Assembly: GCA_002102555.1 (NCBI GenBank)
Contig: MCFL01000133.1
Span: 1-64,000 of the forward strand
Reading direction: 5' to 3'
Source: Catenaria anguillulae PL171
Taxonomy: Eukaryota; Blastocladiomycota; Blastocladiomycetes; Blastocladiales; Catenariaceae
Length of the DNA: 64,000 nt
A program made the translations under genes and the position numbers. Shown one piece after another: positions 21,494 to 33,522 of this stretch. The notes beneath the pieces are model-generated. The model worked only from the letters and a program-made list of their open reading frames with translations. It did no database searches and had not been told where the DNA came from. Each line of letters starts with the position of its first letter. Positions within the stretch are counted from its first letter, which is position 1.

Positions 21494-21957
21494 CGTTATT
21501 GCTTTGAGTCATTTTTCATGGTATTCAGTGTCTTTCGGATAGCGTACGGCCACTTGTGTCATTTATATTGCTTGGAACTTGCTGTTTTCTGTGACGGGCT
21601 TTTTCTGTAATCATAGCACATGTATTTGCATGTCTTGGCCTATTTAATACTTCACCGAAAAAAATCATCGGGAGGGCTCCCCTCCGCACTGGTTTTCGTC
21701 CATGCGAGCGAAGCGAGCAAAATGTGACGACGTTAGACCAGCTAATCTGATCGCTCGACCGAGAAGTCACGCCATATTCCACTTCATGTTTCACCGCCGC
21801 TCGTCGTGACGTCATTCTTCGATCATGAAAATCCTGGTCGCCGTCAACGAATGAGTGTGAGACCTGAACTGAGACCAACCATTTGACGGAATCGAGAATC
21901 GAGATGAACTGCCGGTTGCAGCGTGCCCGAGCAGAGGTACTAATAACATGTTATCAA
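21494..21957. other. Intergenic upstream of A5
   Basis: No gene supported. The TATA element at 21,958 ends this stretch. Confidence 0.45.
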
Positions 21958-21964
21958 TATAAAT
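21958..21964 (+). promoter_or_regulatory. Candidate TATA box of gene A5
   Basis: TATAAAT lies 84 nt upstream of the A5 start codon, a spacing compatible with a TATA-driven promoter and short leader. Confidence 0.45.
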
Positions 21965-22041
21965 GCCCCTGGCCCGAGTCTCAGTTTTTGGCTCGTCCTC
22001 TCTCCGTCCCCGCTCTGCAACACAGCTGCAATCATCGCAAC

Positions 22042-22542
22042 ATGTCTCACCAAACTACTCCCATCGCCAACATGCCACTCGTCTCGGCGACACCGGCCCC
22101 TGCTGCTCCGCTGCCCGTGACCAACCAACCGCCGGCCGCACCGCGCCGCCCCGGCCCTCGTCGCGCCGCCTCGGCCGCGCAGCTCGAGTTCTACCACGCC
22201 CCTCGCTCTACCACCTACACGACACCGACACCGACGGGCACCGGCGCCGCCCAGCAGGAGCCCGACTCGGAGAGCGACCCAACCCACGTGCTCATCACCA
22301 ACATGGCCGCAACCTCGCCGCCGATCCACCTTGCGCGAGAGAATTTCCGCCTTGAAAAGGAGGTCGCCTTATATCGTTCATTGCTCGATTCTGTCCGGGC
22401 ATCCGGCGTCGCCATTCCGACGGTCGAACAACACGCAACCACGCCTGCTGGACGCGCAGCCGTTGACGCAGTCGACACGAATCACGCAAGGAGGCTCGCG
22501 ACGCGCCAGGCAGTCCTGGGGAACACCGGGAGGGCCATTTAA
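22042..22542 (+). CDS. Family A-related protein, copy A5
   Basis: 166 aa from ATG 22,042 (MSHQTTPIANMPLVSATPAP) to TAA 22,542. The N-terminal ~90 residues are Pro/Ala/Thr-rich. A helical stretch follows (RENFRLEKEVALYRSLLDSVR), then the module in diverged form: IPTVEQHATTPAGRAAVDA, matching PTADQFATTVAGRAA of A3 and A4. Its 3' end and flank were copied to 6,510-6,740. The frame is intact and a TATA-like promoter is in place, so it may be expressed. Function unknown. Confidence 0.6.
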   Translation: MSHQTTPIANMPLVSATPAPAAPLPVTNQPPAAPRRPGPRRAASAAQLEFYHAPRSTTYTTPTPTGTGAAQQEPDSESDPTHVLITNMAATSPPIHLARENFRLEKEVALYRSLLDSVRASGVAIPTVEQHATTPAGRAAVDAVDTNHARRLATRQAVLGNTGRAI

Positions 22543-23025
22543 GCGAGTGGGATTGGCCGGTATGAATCACCCCGTCCATTCTCGTGTGTCCATTTTGTGT
22601 CCATTCATTGGTGCTGACGTCGTCAAGAACCTTCATCTGCAGTCCGCCGCATGCCTATTCGTCAAGCATTGGATTCTGTATTTGCTTTATTTGGTATTCG
22701 TCATTGTCTTCGTATCATTATTCCCATGACCCCCGTGTACTCTTTCCCCATCTTTTCCTCATGTAAATATTTCCCTCGCCCTCACCTTTGGTGCTATGTT
22801 GCATTGCTTTGTCCCGACGATTCCCGGGTGTCCACCATACCCTTCCATGATTCTTTCCAATTGTTTGCATATTACATACATTCACCCTTCATTCGTACTT
22901 TGATTCATCAAGCTTTGTTACATCAGAAGGAAAATATACACAGCAGAGAAGCAGTAAGACACATTGACTCGTTGACAATCATTCTTCATGTTTGCCAAAG
23001 TGACCTCGACAAACGAATGAGCTCA
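22543..23025. other. 3' flank of A5, no gene
   Basis: About the first 110 bases belong to the segment duplicated at 6,640-6,740. The remainder is T-rich with no supported gene. Confidence 0.45.
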
Positions 23026-23397
23026 TCACTGCATTTGGCCCTTTTCCAGTGCCTCCTTCTCCGACTCGGACGCCATTGGCCACGGACGAGCCACGCGGGA
23101 CACGAGCCGAGGCACATAGCATTCCTGGCGCGCAAGCTGCCAGCGGACCGTCTCGCGAAACCATGCGGCGAATTGAGGAGCTGCAGCGGCGCGTTCGGAA
23201 TCAGTCCATTGAGATGGTCCGTGTGGGATTGCGGCTTTGAGATTGAGACCAGAAGCTTGGGCGTCCTCGCGGACCGACGCCAAGAACCACGCCTCAAATT
23301 GGGCGTTGGGCGTGATGGCCGTGGAAGAAGATGCCGATGTTTCGGGATTCACTCGTGCGTGAGCCGAGGTGGACACGGCGCTGGGCGTGTGAGACAT
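23026..23397 (-). CDS. Hypothetical protein, 123 aa
   Basis: Open frame from ATG 23,397 (MSHTPSAVSTSAHARV) to a stop at 23,026. After a Ser/Thr-rich start come two similar aromatic segments, AQFEAWFLASVREDAQ and PQFAAWFRETVRWQLA, suggesting a short internal repeat. The C-terminus is charged. A longer open frame lies opposite on the plus strand (22,651-23,511), but it has no such internal logic. No family recognised. Confidence 0.45.
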   Translation of the reverse strand: MSHTPSAVSTSAHARVNPETSASSSTAITPNAQFEAWFLASVREDAQASGLNLKAAIPHGPSQWTDSERAAAAPQFAAWFRETVRWQLARQECYVPRLVSRVARPWPMASESEKEALEKGQMQ

Positions 23398-24073
23398 GAT
23401 GAGGTTCAGTTCTGTTCGTGTGCCGAATCACCCGTCAGTCACCGACCGCGCAACGGCCTTATCGTGCCGAGGGAGCGTACCAGGGGACACAATACAGCAC
23501 AATACAGCTAGATGAGTGATGCTGGCACAAATGCTGAGAGTTTGAGTTGCTTCCATCGCCAACAGCATGAATAGTCAGCCGGCAGAGACCATCAGTAGTC
23601 CGCACACCGACAACCAAACTTCAAGCTCGCGTCACGTCTTTGATCCTGGTTTCCTCAGCATACATGAATACGGGTACAAACGACAATCGTTCAAGGAAAA
23701 TACTACATTTGTATAGATGATTGAACAGCAAGGGCAAAGAATTCAAAGAAAGAACGAGTCGATGAAACAGAGCACACGAGAAGGTCATGATGCGGTCAGC
23801 GGAAACGGTGGCAAGAAATGAATACAAAGTACAAGAAGGCAAAGAGAGAGAGAGTATGCAATGAAGATGATCATGGTAGAGCGGAAGCTGATGGTGATGA
23901 TGGTGTGAGTCAAAACCGCCCAGACACACAAAGCGGCGACGCCGGCCAAGCAGTGGTGAGTCATTCAAAAATGGAGGGAACGAGACGGGTTGGGCATACG
24001 ACTGAATCGCAAGAAACGAGCAAATAAAGCGGGGGAAATGGAATTGAGATGACGAGCGAGTCAAGGTCCGATA
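23398..24073. other. Intergenic, no gene seen
   Basis: Includes a short (GA)n run near 23,845. No supported coding frame. Confidence 0.45.
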
Positions 24074-27000
24074 TCACGCCGTGTATTCCAACCCGTTGCT
24101 CCGCACGAGTTGGTTATCCACGCCATAGTATTGCTGCATTTGCGCTTGAGCGGCGCGGCGGTATGCTTGCTGGTGCTGGTGGGCGGCAGCTTCAAGCGCT
24201 TGAGCGATCGCGCGTTGCTTGATTTGCTCCCATTCGGCGTCTATGACAATGGCGACAGAGAGTGAGCATTTCGTCCCAGAGAATAAGAAAGAAAATGGTG
24301 AAACAGGCACGTACATCGCTTCATGATGATCTTTGAAGAGTCAAACTCGCCGTCATCGTCGTCGTGACCATCTTTGCCACCTTGCACCACACGGGTCGCA
24401 CCCCACGAGAAATCGTCAAAGTGCCAGAACTAGAAAGTGTGACAATGAAGCGGGTCAGCAGCGCGAACGAGATTCGAAATGTGGGTGGGTATGGAAACGT
24501 ACAGCGTAAGTCGGCAGGATGAAATTCCACACGGGCAACGAGAGCAAGTAAATGACCATCCAAAACAGGAACTGCCACTTGCGCGTCGTAAACACAATGA
24601 GCAATCCAGGCAGACCCAAAATGGCGGCAAGGAGCAACAGCGGAATGATGGGCACGGGATCCGAAAAGAAAGAAATCACCACCAAGTAAATGGTGAAGCA
24701 AATGGCCGCGGGCAACACAAGCGTGCCAAACAACTCAATGGCAATCACAAATTGCATGGAGATGCAAAAAGTACCGCACAAGTCCTTGACGAGCACGAGC
24801 TCCATGAGGTTGTGAATGGTACTGTTGATCCACCGGCGACGCTGCGAGAGGAGCACGCTAAACTGGTCGGGCACCGTGGTTTCGCACGTGGCTTGAGGGA
24901 CAAGAGCATCTTGCGCTTCGGGAACGTCTTGAGCATGAGGGTGGTCAGGTACCGATCCTCACCGAGCAAGAAGAGGTTCTTTTCGTGTAGCGTCTCGACC
25001 ACGTTTTCTTGGTACTGGTCGACAATGTCCGGGTTGGCAAGAATGGGCACCCAGTGCCGGCGGTGCTCGCCCTTGGGGGTCTTGATGCGGTACGCGCAGA
25101 AGCAACCAGGCTACAATTGGAATGCGGTCGGTTCAGTTGGATGAGTTCAAAGATGTAGGCAAGCGAGACGGGACACGGAAAAAAGGGTGACATACCAAAC
25201 AAGTGACGCCGCCAAACACACTCTCAAAGGCCTTGGCTGCAAAAGGGGAACAGGACCGGTACAGCAAAGTCAGCAAATTGCACCCAGGCACATCTATCAC
25301 AATGCCATTCCACGGCAACGTACCCAAGTGATGCGAAATGTAATACTCAAACACTTGAATCATGGTGACCCACGACCCAAACTTGTTCTCAATCTGCGTT
25401 TCGCCACACAAGCCCATGACGGTATGATCCCGCGCAAAACATGCCACCATACGCTCGACCGAATCGGGCGCCACTTTGGTATCGGCATCCACCATGAGCA
25501 CCATCTCATACACATCGGGCGTAACGCGCGCAACCTTGTGAATCTTTTGAAACAGGTCGTACTCGAGCGGCGTCATGCGCTCGTCAAACATGACCTTTTG
25601 CAAAAACGACATGAGCACAATCTGCGAGTCGCGCTTGCCGCGGTTACCCGGTTTCGGCAAATCCTTTTCCTCTGGCCCACCGCACTTGACCACAACCACC
25701 ATGGGGACGCGATGGCCCTCGTAGTTGTAGTATCCGGCGTGCACGGCGGCCATGTTGTGCCTCTTTGCGCCATCTGCAATCGCCACGTATGAGTAAGGCT
25801 TGGGCACCTCCGGGAAGGTCGGGTCCTTTTCCATCATGGACACAATGATTTCAGGCGTCGACTTTTCATTGCCGGCGCCCATGATGATGCCATCGGCAAT
25901 CACAAACAGCAGCTTGTGCGTGTCCATGTAATGCGTGGCAGCAAGCGAGTCGAGCGTGGTGCGAATCCCGTGCTCGTCTTCCGAGTAGCAAGTCACCAGC
26001 AGAATTGTGTGCATGACTTCTTCCTTGGTCAAGTCCGGTTCGCGGAGCGGCATCATGCGTGGCGACCGTTGGATGTCGAACGAGGTACTGGACCGTTGCG
26101 AGGATGTGGTTTCGTTTCCAAATGCGGGGTTGGTCTTTGGCGAGTCCGGGACGGGCGCTCCCGTGAGTGTCGAGATGGTGTCGGAGAAGCCAACACCCGG
26201 CGCGGGTGAAGAGGTCGGGCTCGAAGTGAACGCGGGCGGCTGTTGCGTCGAGTCGTACTGGGACCAAACGGACCGGCGGTCGCCCGGTGTGCCGCTAATC
26301 ACGGCCGACATGTACGACCCTGGGCGCGTCCCACCGATACTACCATTGCCATTGCCGTTTCCACCGCCAACACTCGATCCACCAAACAAGCCGGCGTCGC
26401 GCTCGCGCGCATTGCGCATCAACAACATGCCGCGCTTCTCCTCCTCAGTCAACCTGCGGCCCAACTTGGGCGCCAACACCCACCTGAAAATGATGGCCAT
26501 GAAGAAGCGCGAGAGGACAAGCGACAAAATGACGAGCAGCGACACCCACAGAACCACGTCCGAGGCAATGCATCCCATGGTACTCGAGTCGAGCGACCCA
26601 ACACGCGCAATCTTGGTCAAGCACTTGCCTGCATCCGACATGGTGGCATTCGACGACATGAACATGGTCGCGTCCTTGTTCTTGTACCGCTTGAACACTT
26701 GCTCAAAGTTGACGCCGTTGAGGTTGGACCAATTGACGGGCTTTTTAAGGCGGTAAATGATGGACAAGTCAATCACTTGCCCATTGAAGGCCAAGTAATC
26801 GTTTTGCGTGTTTTCAAGCTGGTCCCAGGGCACAAACAATTGCCTGCGCTTGCCCTTGGCCGTGAAATCCGACACATCTGACCGGAGCAGCGCCGTGTCC
26901 TTGTGGCAGTAGCTCGCCGGGTACTTGCCAAACTTGCGCGCGCCCTTGTCTTCAGCCACAGCACCAATCGTGCACGGGAAGAGGTACTCGTCAAGGCGAA

Positions 27001-29051
27001 TGTACTGCGGGCCAAACAGGCTGACGCATTCGGGCAAGCCTGCGTACTGGTTCTGGAACATGAACGACAGATCACGGTTTTGGCGCGACTGCGACTCACC
27101 ATACATTTCCCAAAAGGGAAACTGCCCGAAATTGTTGTTGGCCGACGACTGGAAGTTGTGGTTGTAGTTTGTAACGTCGAGAGCAAATCCGTTGACAATG
27201 ACAAATCCGTTCCCAATCTTTGTGGAATCCAGGCGAGTCGATGACGGCTGGCACAGGACAGCATTAAAGGCAAACGTCAGGAAGGCAAGCGCAGCCATGA
27301 GTAGAGCAATGATGGTACACAAAGCCATCTTTTCGCGCCACGCCTGCTGGACGTGTGGGTCGGGCATACCGCAGGCCGCCAACAGCGGCGACACGGCGTA
27401 AAACGTGATGATTTTCGAAAACACGACCCAGGCTTTGCGGCACGCCGTTTCCGGGCGCGAGTAATCCTTTTCGCGTGGGAGTGTGATGGGCCGGCGGGAA
27501 ATGTTGGGCGGGAGCGGTACGGGCGAGTTTGGGCCGCCGCCACCACCGGGCGGGCCGTCTGGGTTGCCGCGCATACCATTGAGCGTGGCGCGGTGGGGAT
27601 GATGGGCGGTCCCTTGGTACGCTTGCTGACCCGAGGGCGTGCGGCCGTGGTGCTGCGCGCGGTCCCGTCGGACAAGCGAGCGTTTGCGTTGGAAGCCAGT
27701 GTTGGATCCTTGCGATTCAATGTCCGCAAAGTGGGTGCCGCCGTGGTTGGAGCCCGAGTTGGATGAGCTGGCCGTGGGTGGGCCACGAGCGCGGCGTCCT
27801 AATGTGGACAACATGGTGATGAGTCTTTATGGTGCGGTGGGCTACGTGTCTAAGGGAAGGGAAGAAGAACGAACCAGAAAGCTTGCGGGTAATCTGCTGG
27901 AAGGTCGACAACTGTGGCTGCGGCTGGGGCATGGGCGGCGGCGGTAAATGCGCTTGCGCCGACCCCTTCCTAGGCTTTGCCGATGGGCTTAACACCATGG
28001 ACCCGCGCTGACTGCCGCCGCTGCTAAACTGCTGCATCGGATACGCTCCCTGCTGGCCAAACGTCGACCCACTGGGACTCCTTGGCGTGAAGGCTCCAGG
28101 TGTCGGTGCAGCGTACATGGGGGGCGCAACACCGCCAGATCCGCCAGTGAGCGTGGCGGACGACAAGCCACCGCCGTGTGTGGCCGAATGCTGGCTCAAG
28201 AGGTCGGCGAAAGAGGCGACCGAGTTTGTGCGATGGTCAGAGTACATGGACCGGCGCTTTTGCGCAACTGCAATGGGCAAGTTTTCCTCTTGCAAAATCA
28301 TGGACTGGCGGTGCACCGAGAGGGGCAGGTTGTCGTCGGCACCCGAGGGCGGTGCAATGAGCTGAGAGTGACGACGTGCTTGAGCGGCCGACGCTGTGGG
28401 TGGAAAAACGGGTGTGCGTGGGGTGGCTTGACCATTGGACGCGGCGAGAGTGCTCTGGACAGCATGGGCATTGCCACTGGCGTATGCGTTGCCACCGTAC
28501 GACATGACATCCTGCTGCGAAATGGCAGAGAGGGCTCTTGAAATGCGGCGGTTGGCATTGGAATTGGAAACGGCAAGCGGAACGCTTTCGTCGGCGTCAA
28601 GCTCGGCCGAAGACCCCGACACGGTACGAGTGCGCGGCTGTTGGGGGCCGCCAGCGCCACCGCCGAGAAGGGAAGTGGGCGTTACGGGCGTCAATGGCGT
28701 GGGCGGCACGACCGAGTCGGAATCGTTGATGCCGCCGGCGGCACTGTCGGCGACCGAAGTGACGGACCGGCGGGCAGCCTTGCGGCGTTCGCGCTCGGCA
28801 CGGCGAGCTTCGCGTTGCGCGGGATCCTTGTCCTTGTCCTTGTCCTTTGACGAGGATTTGTCCTTTTTGGAGCGTTTTTCCTTACCGTCGGTGGTGCCGC
28901 GGTCCCGCTGCTTGCGCGCCGACGAGGAGGCCGGGGCTGCGGATGACGGGCCGGCATCGCCGACAGGTGATTCCGGGTCGAGCGAGTGCATTGCGTCGGG
29001 TACGAGTGTCGGCGAGGCGACAAAGGTTGGCTGAGCGGGCGAGGACGTCAT
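24074..29051 (-). CDS. Chitin synthase, class IV-like, with one apparent frameshift
   Basis: Polymerises UDP-GlcNAc into chitin at the plasma membrane (family 2 glycosyltransferase). Minus-strand exons: 29051-27875, 27798-25324, 25236-25196, 25110-24503, 24429-24315, 24240-24074; about 1,527 aa once the frameshift is allowed for. Residues 1-~400 are Ser/Pro-rich with a Lys-rich patch ([18 protein letters not shown]). A conserved pre-TM segment and paired membrane helices ([37 protein letters not shown]) follow. The catalytic domain shows [25 protein letters not shown] and [13 protein letters not shown], then several C-terminal membrane helices and a Gln-rich tail. No myosin motor is present. 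Splicing at 27,875/27,798 joins LSG to RRARG in frame. Near 24,900 the frame breaks inside a conserved stretch: KRKML and [16 protein letters not shown] are out of phase by one base, as if one T were missing. Confidence 0.9.
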
Positions 29052-29939
29052 TGCCGGCGACGGTGTGATTGAACAAGAAACGGTCAATAGCTGTGAAGAG
29101 TGCGAGTGAATGGACACGAACGAGTCAGAGGTTTCTGTCTTTGTCTCAAAGCAAATGGACCTGGATTGCTGGCAGCAGAATTGCGAGCATACCGACGGGT
29201 AAATGGGCGGATGGGCGGGTGCCTTCGTCTATTGTATGAAAATATTCGACTCTGAGGTCGGATTCGGATTCGAGTGGAATCTGGTATCTTGGCGATGGAT
29301 GGATTGCACTGCTGGCGATTGGCGATGGACTGGACTGGTCCCCTAACACTGCCTGCGGTGAGCAATTTTGTTGGTTGGCGGGCAGCCAGGAAGAAACACA
29401 GCGACGAAATGAGGCTACAATGCAATGGAATGGCGGTGAGCGAACGGCGATGGGAAACTGAGGCTGACAGCTGCAGGCGAGGCGGGAATGAAACGTTAGT
29501 CAAGAGCACGGCTGGCGTGAATGACGGTCCATATGGGATTCTGTTACATACGCTGCACAGTTTACATGACCGATATTGAGTGCCCAACAACAATAATGGA
29601 AGAGCGTCGTCGGGCCGTCTCTTGAATAAACCTACAGAGGGACGCCGCCGCCTTCGCTCTTTTCGTCAAACCATCAAGAAAAAAGATCGGCGAGCGAAGT
29701 GGAAGAAAACGCGTGGCTTTTTTGTCTCTTCGCATCGGGCTTGAAAGGTGGTCGCGCTGCGTTCAAGTGGCGTCTTCGACTGCGGACATGAGGAAGACAT
29801 GGGCTCACCACTTCAAAAAAGGTGATATCAGCCTTTTCTGGGAAGTATATTTGGCCATTCGAACCTGACACAAACATAAAAACTGGACTTCTAAACCGTC
29901 GTGTCCCATCTCAGCTGTCTTCTTGCCAGCTCTGGGCAA
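29052..29939. other. Upstream region of the chitin synthase gene
   Basis: Likely promoter and leader of the chitin synthase gene. No other gene supported; the open frames here are short and lack recognisable content. Confidence 0.4.
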
Positions 29940-31346
29940 TCTGACCCGTGAAACTCACCGCCGGTTTGAGCGCAGATGGTGGCGAGGGCCAAAAAGGCGG
30001 CGGGGTACTGGGAAACGATGGAAGACATGGCGTGAAAGATATTGCTGGCGGTTGCTGGCGGATCGCGAGCCGAGCAACGGCTGCAGGTGCGGAAAGCAAT
30101 CCGGGCGTTGTTTGTGCGTGCAACGAGTGCGACGCTGCTGCAGCCGCCGGTGCAGGTGCCGGTTGCTGGGTGTCGGGCGCTGCCTCTTGGGTGGCAGGCA
30201 CTGGTTGTTGGGCCGCGGGCACTGGTTGATGGGCGGCGGCTGGCGGCGGAATGTGAGCGGCAGAGGCCAGCTGCACAGGTGAGGCAGGATTGGCGGAGGC
30301 GGAGGCGGAGGCGGAGGGGACAGGGAACTCGAGTCGGCGCATTTTGAAAGGCTGGTTCGGCCGAGGCCTTGGGCGAGTTGGCGTGTACGGTGCTGGCGAG
30401 GAAGTTGGCGACGCGGGCACACTGCCAAAGTGCAAAGTTGGAGCCTTGGGGCTGACCAACCCTTGCGGAGGGACAGCCGGTGCGGCGGGAGAGGCAGGCC
30501 CAGACACGGTACTGCCCGAAATCTCGCGCGCCCCGCTTCCTCGTCTCCTCTGCCGATTCCGCCACAACTGCCTCCTCCGCCGCAGCGGGACCCACAGGCA
30601 CTTGGGCGGCCAAAACATGCGCTTGGCACGCGCCGGCAAATGCGCGGAATGGGCACGGGTCCGCGAACGAAAGCGTGGTCGAACCGGCAAACAAGGTAAC
30701 CGTGGTCGTGCCGCCGGTTTCAACCGCGGTGGCCCATTCGATGCTGAGCCCTGCAGAAAGGCAAGGTTGCACGTGCGCGAGCATGGTGCGTGTGGCCAAG
30801 TCGCACATCTTGAGCTGGTCTTTGTACTGCTCTTCGAGTGTAACGCGTGTCAAAGGAAAAGATGTCGGCGTGGTGGTCGGCGAGGGCGGTTGATGACCGG
30901 TCGAAGGCACAGGAAAACCGAGGCCAAGACCAGCCACGTGCGCACCAAGCCGACGAGCAAGACTGGTGCTGGGGTTCGTGGACGAGTCCAGCGACAGCGA
31001 CGGATCCGACACCCATTGGGTGAGCGCCGCAGCAACAAGCGCGAGTATCGCATCGCGCTTGGCTAGATCCTTGGACTGACCTGAGCCAAGCACCACGTCC
31101 GCAATCTCGTCCGCGTCGGCCCCAAACTTGCCCATGGCTTCGGAAGTACTGGCCTGACTTGGTGACGACAATCTCGAGATCGGATGCACGGAGCCCGATG
31201 GCGCCCAGCAGCTGATCCAAGGCCGTCTGGTCACGCAGGACTTGGGCTGAAATGCCAAAGCCGCTGTTGAAGTCACCGCCGGTCTGGGCGCAGATGGTGG
31301 CGAGGGCCAAAAAGGCGGCGGGGTATTGGGAAACGATGGACGACAT
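29940..31346 (-). pseudogene. Family B gene, copy B2 (two frameshifts, chimeric 3' end)
   Basis: Starts like B1 (MSSIVSQYPAAFLALATICA at 31,346). A frameshift near 31,150 separates KSGQYFR from MGKFGADADEIADVVLG. The frame then runs through KMCDLATRTMLAHV and CPFRAFAGACQAHVLAAQ. A second shift near 30,525 separates EETRKRGAR from the remainder (GSTVSGPASPAAP). The Pro/Ala linker follows, and instead of the B1-type C-terminus the sequence jumps near 30,065 into the N-terminus of another B copy (FHAMSSIVSQYPAAFLALA again, to about 29,940). The C-terminal module is lost. It is a non-functional copy and shows that B genes once lay head to tail here. Confidence 0.8.
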
Positions 31347-32055
31347 GGCGCAACGGATGCTTGGAATGACGGTGCCGCATTCGGCGGCCGCCCGCGGGGT
31401 AAAAATCAAACAGACGTGATCGAGTGCAAGAATCAATGATTTGTTATGTAGACTCGTTGGCGAGCCGACGGAGAGTGGCGGACGATGCGAGCTTGCCCGG
31501 CATTGCATTGCCGCACTGGCAGTCAGGAGAATGGCTGTATCGTTGCCTGAAAGCGAAGGTAAGAGTGTGGCAGTCAGAATCTAGCGTGAGGACAAAGCCG
31601 AATTGCGAGTAGCTGTGCCACTGCGTGATCGTTGGCGAAAGATGACCACGGGCAGGCGGAGACTTCCCGGAGCATTGGCATAGAATTGCCGGCCGCGGGA
31701 GGAAATGTGACCATGTATGTATGATACACCTGTAGCGAGACACTGGAGAGAAGAGACAAGACACAGACTTTAGACGGAGAAGCACCCTGCCTGTGCTGGC
31801 GCTGCACCAACAAATTTTCAAGTCGGATCCGGACGCCATTCAAGCTGTTGTGCCCGATCGGCAGCCCAAGTCGGCCGCAAGGTCGCAAAAACACAGAGTC
31901 CGGGCCTTGGCAGACCGAAGCCAGGTTCACGTTGCCAATATAAATACAGTCCTTTCAAGGCATACCATGGACAAGGATCGAGGATCTAACATGTAAATCA
32001 TGAGAACTACAAGCGCAACATACATACATACACACACAAGCGAATCAACAAGCCT
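31347..32055. other. Intergenic, no gene seen
   Basis: Contains TATAAATA near 31,940 with no convincing gene behind it; the nearest ATG opens only nine codons. No repeat identified. Confidence 0.4.
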
Positions 32056-33522
32056 TCAACTCTGCTCCAACAAGGGCTTGTACTCGCGCAACACTACAGG
32101 GACAGATGTCACAGGCACCAACCCGAGCTCGGTAATCACCACCGTCAAAAACTCTGGCGGCGTGACATCAAACAACAGGTTCAATCCCTTGACCTTGCCT
32201 TCGGCCTCGTCCACCACCATCCGGGGGTCACCCAGCTCATTGAACACAATACTATCGACCATGATACCGTTTGTAAACTTGTACGTCTCGCACGCAACAA
32301 TGACGGGCACATTCTTGCGGCTGGCCATGAGGGCCACTTGAGCCGACCCAATGCGTGCAAGCAGTGCGCCATTGGCCAACATGCCATTTGCGCCCAACAG
32401 CACCTTGGTTGCCTCGCGCATGGCATACCCGAGCCCGGAAATGAGCACGTAGGTCGTGGGCACGCCCTCGGCAATCAACAAGCGCGCCAGATCGCGGCCC
32501 TCGGACGTTGGGCGCGCATCCACCACAATGGTCTCAAACTTGCGTCCTTGCTTGTGTGCCGTGAGCAGCACGTGCCGGACGGCCGACGAGTGTGCATACG
32601 TCAGGATCACGTCGCCGTCCTTGATCTTTGGTGCGGCATTTTGCGCCAATCCGGTGAGTGCCAGCGTGATGCGTTCTTGGATAAAGGTGTCGATGCGGTC
32701 AAGCAAGTGTTCCTTTGCCTCATGATCGGGCATGTCGGGCGACAGCACCGAAATGTCGTGCTTGAGCTGGCGGATGGCGCTGCCCATGCCCGGGGTCAAG
32801 GGGCGAATGTCGGACAGGTAGGAAATGTGGGTGCCGAGCAATTGTGTGAGGTGACGCGAGAGCACAGCGTCAGGTGGGGTCGAGTAGTCGGCAATGAGCG
32901 CTTTGAATGCATCGAGCATGGCGCGTGCGCGGGCGTTGGCGCCATAGAGGAGTGAGGTGGAGGGGTCGGCGAGTTGCAGGCCCAGCGTCAGGACAGCAGG
33001 GTGCAGGGTGGAGCGGGTCGGGAGTGAATGCAAAGGTTTAGTGCGTTCCGTCAGCGGGGCGGGCAGGTGCGAGAAGAGCGAAAGGGTTTTGGACGTGGAC
33101 GAGTGGGATGAGGAGGTGGTTGCGGCAAGAGAGGCGAGCGATCCGGCAGCTGCACCGCCGGGCGTGGAGGGCTTGTCGACCGAATTGCCTGCAGTTGAAG
33201 TAGCGGCGGCGGCAGCAGAGGCTGCGTTTGAAGATTGTTGTTGACCTGGAGCCGACGTACTTGCCGCAGCAGCAGCTCCAGCCGGCTTTGGCTTTGCCGA
33301 TCCAGAGGAAGCGGCGGAAGCGGCGGCCTTGTGGGCGCGCTGAGCTTCCTGGAAGGCCCTGCGCTCGGCCTTTGTCATCTCCTTTGCCGGCTTGAGGGCG
33401 ACGGGGCGGCCATCCGCGTCGAGCTGGAAGGCGGGAGCCGGGGCGGCATCAGTCGGAGCGGCAGCGGCAGGGGCTGCGGGTTGTTGTTCCTTTGGCGGTG
33501 TCATTGTGCTCTGGTGTATCAT
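32056..33522 (-). CDS. GCD2: Translation initiation factor eIF2B subunit delta
   Basis: Regulatory subunit of the cytosolic guanine-nucleotide exchange factor for eIF2. Single exon, 488 aa, ATG 33,522 with a second Met six codons in. The N-terminal ~130 residues are Ala/Ser/Lys-rich, as is common for the delta subunit (KEMTKAERRAFQEAQRAHKA). The C-terminal Rossmann-like domain shows GDVILTYAHSSAVRHVLL, VVDARPTSEGRDLARLL, LLGANGMLANGALLARIG, VIVACETYKFTNGIMVDS and FDVTPPEFLTVVITELGLVP, all diagnostic of the eIF2B alpha/beta/delta family. The long charged N-terminus selects delta. Confidence 0.95.
   Translation of the reverse strand: MIHQSTMTPPKEQQPAAPAAAAPTDAAPAPAFQLDADGRPVALKPAKEMTKAERRAFQEAQRAHKAAASAASSGSAKPKPAGAAAAASTSAPGQQQSSNAASAAAAATSTAGNSVDKPSTPGGAAAGSLASLAATTSSSHSSTSKTLSLFSHLPAPLTERTKPLHSLPTRSTLHPAVLTLGLQLADPSTSLLYGANARARAMLDAFKALIADYSTPPDAVLSRHLTQLLGTHISYLSDIRPLTPGMGSAIRQLKHDISVLSPDMPDHEAKEHLLDRIDTFIQERITLALTGLAQNAAPKIKDGDVILTYAHSSAVRHVLLTAHKQGRKFETIVVDARPTSEGRDLARLLIAEGVPTTYVLISGLGYAMREATKVLLGANGMLANGALLARIGSAQVALMASRKNVPVIVACETYKFTNGIMVDSIVFNELGDPRMVVDEAEGKVKGLNLLFDVTPPEFLTVVITELGLVPVTSVPVVLREYKPLLEQS

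Noticed and set aside
22651-23511. Plus-strand frame of 286 codons opposite the 23,026-23,397 gene
   Set aside because: No domain content, and it reads antisense through the internally repeated minus-strand frame.
27717-29051. An independent gene upstream of the chitin synthase
   Set aside because: Splicing at 27,875/27,798 joins the two frames exactly with a 76-nt GT-AG intron, so this is the N-terminal exon of the same gene.
31937-31996. A TATA-driven small gene (TATAAATA then ATGGACAAGGAT)
   Set aside because: The frame closes after nine codons and nothing downstream supports an exon.
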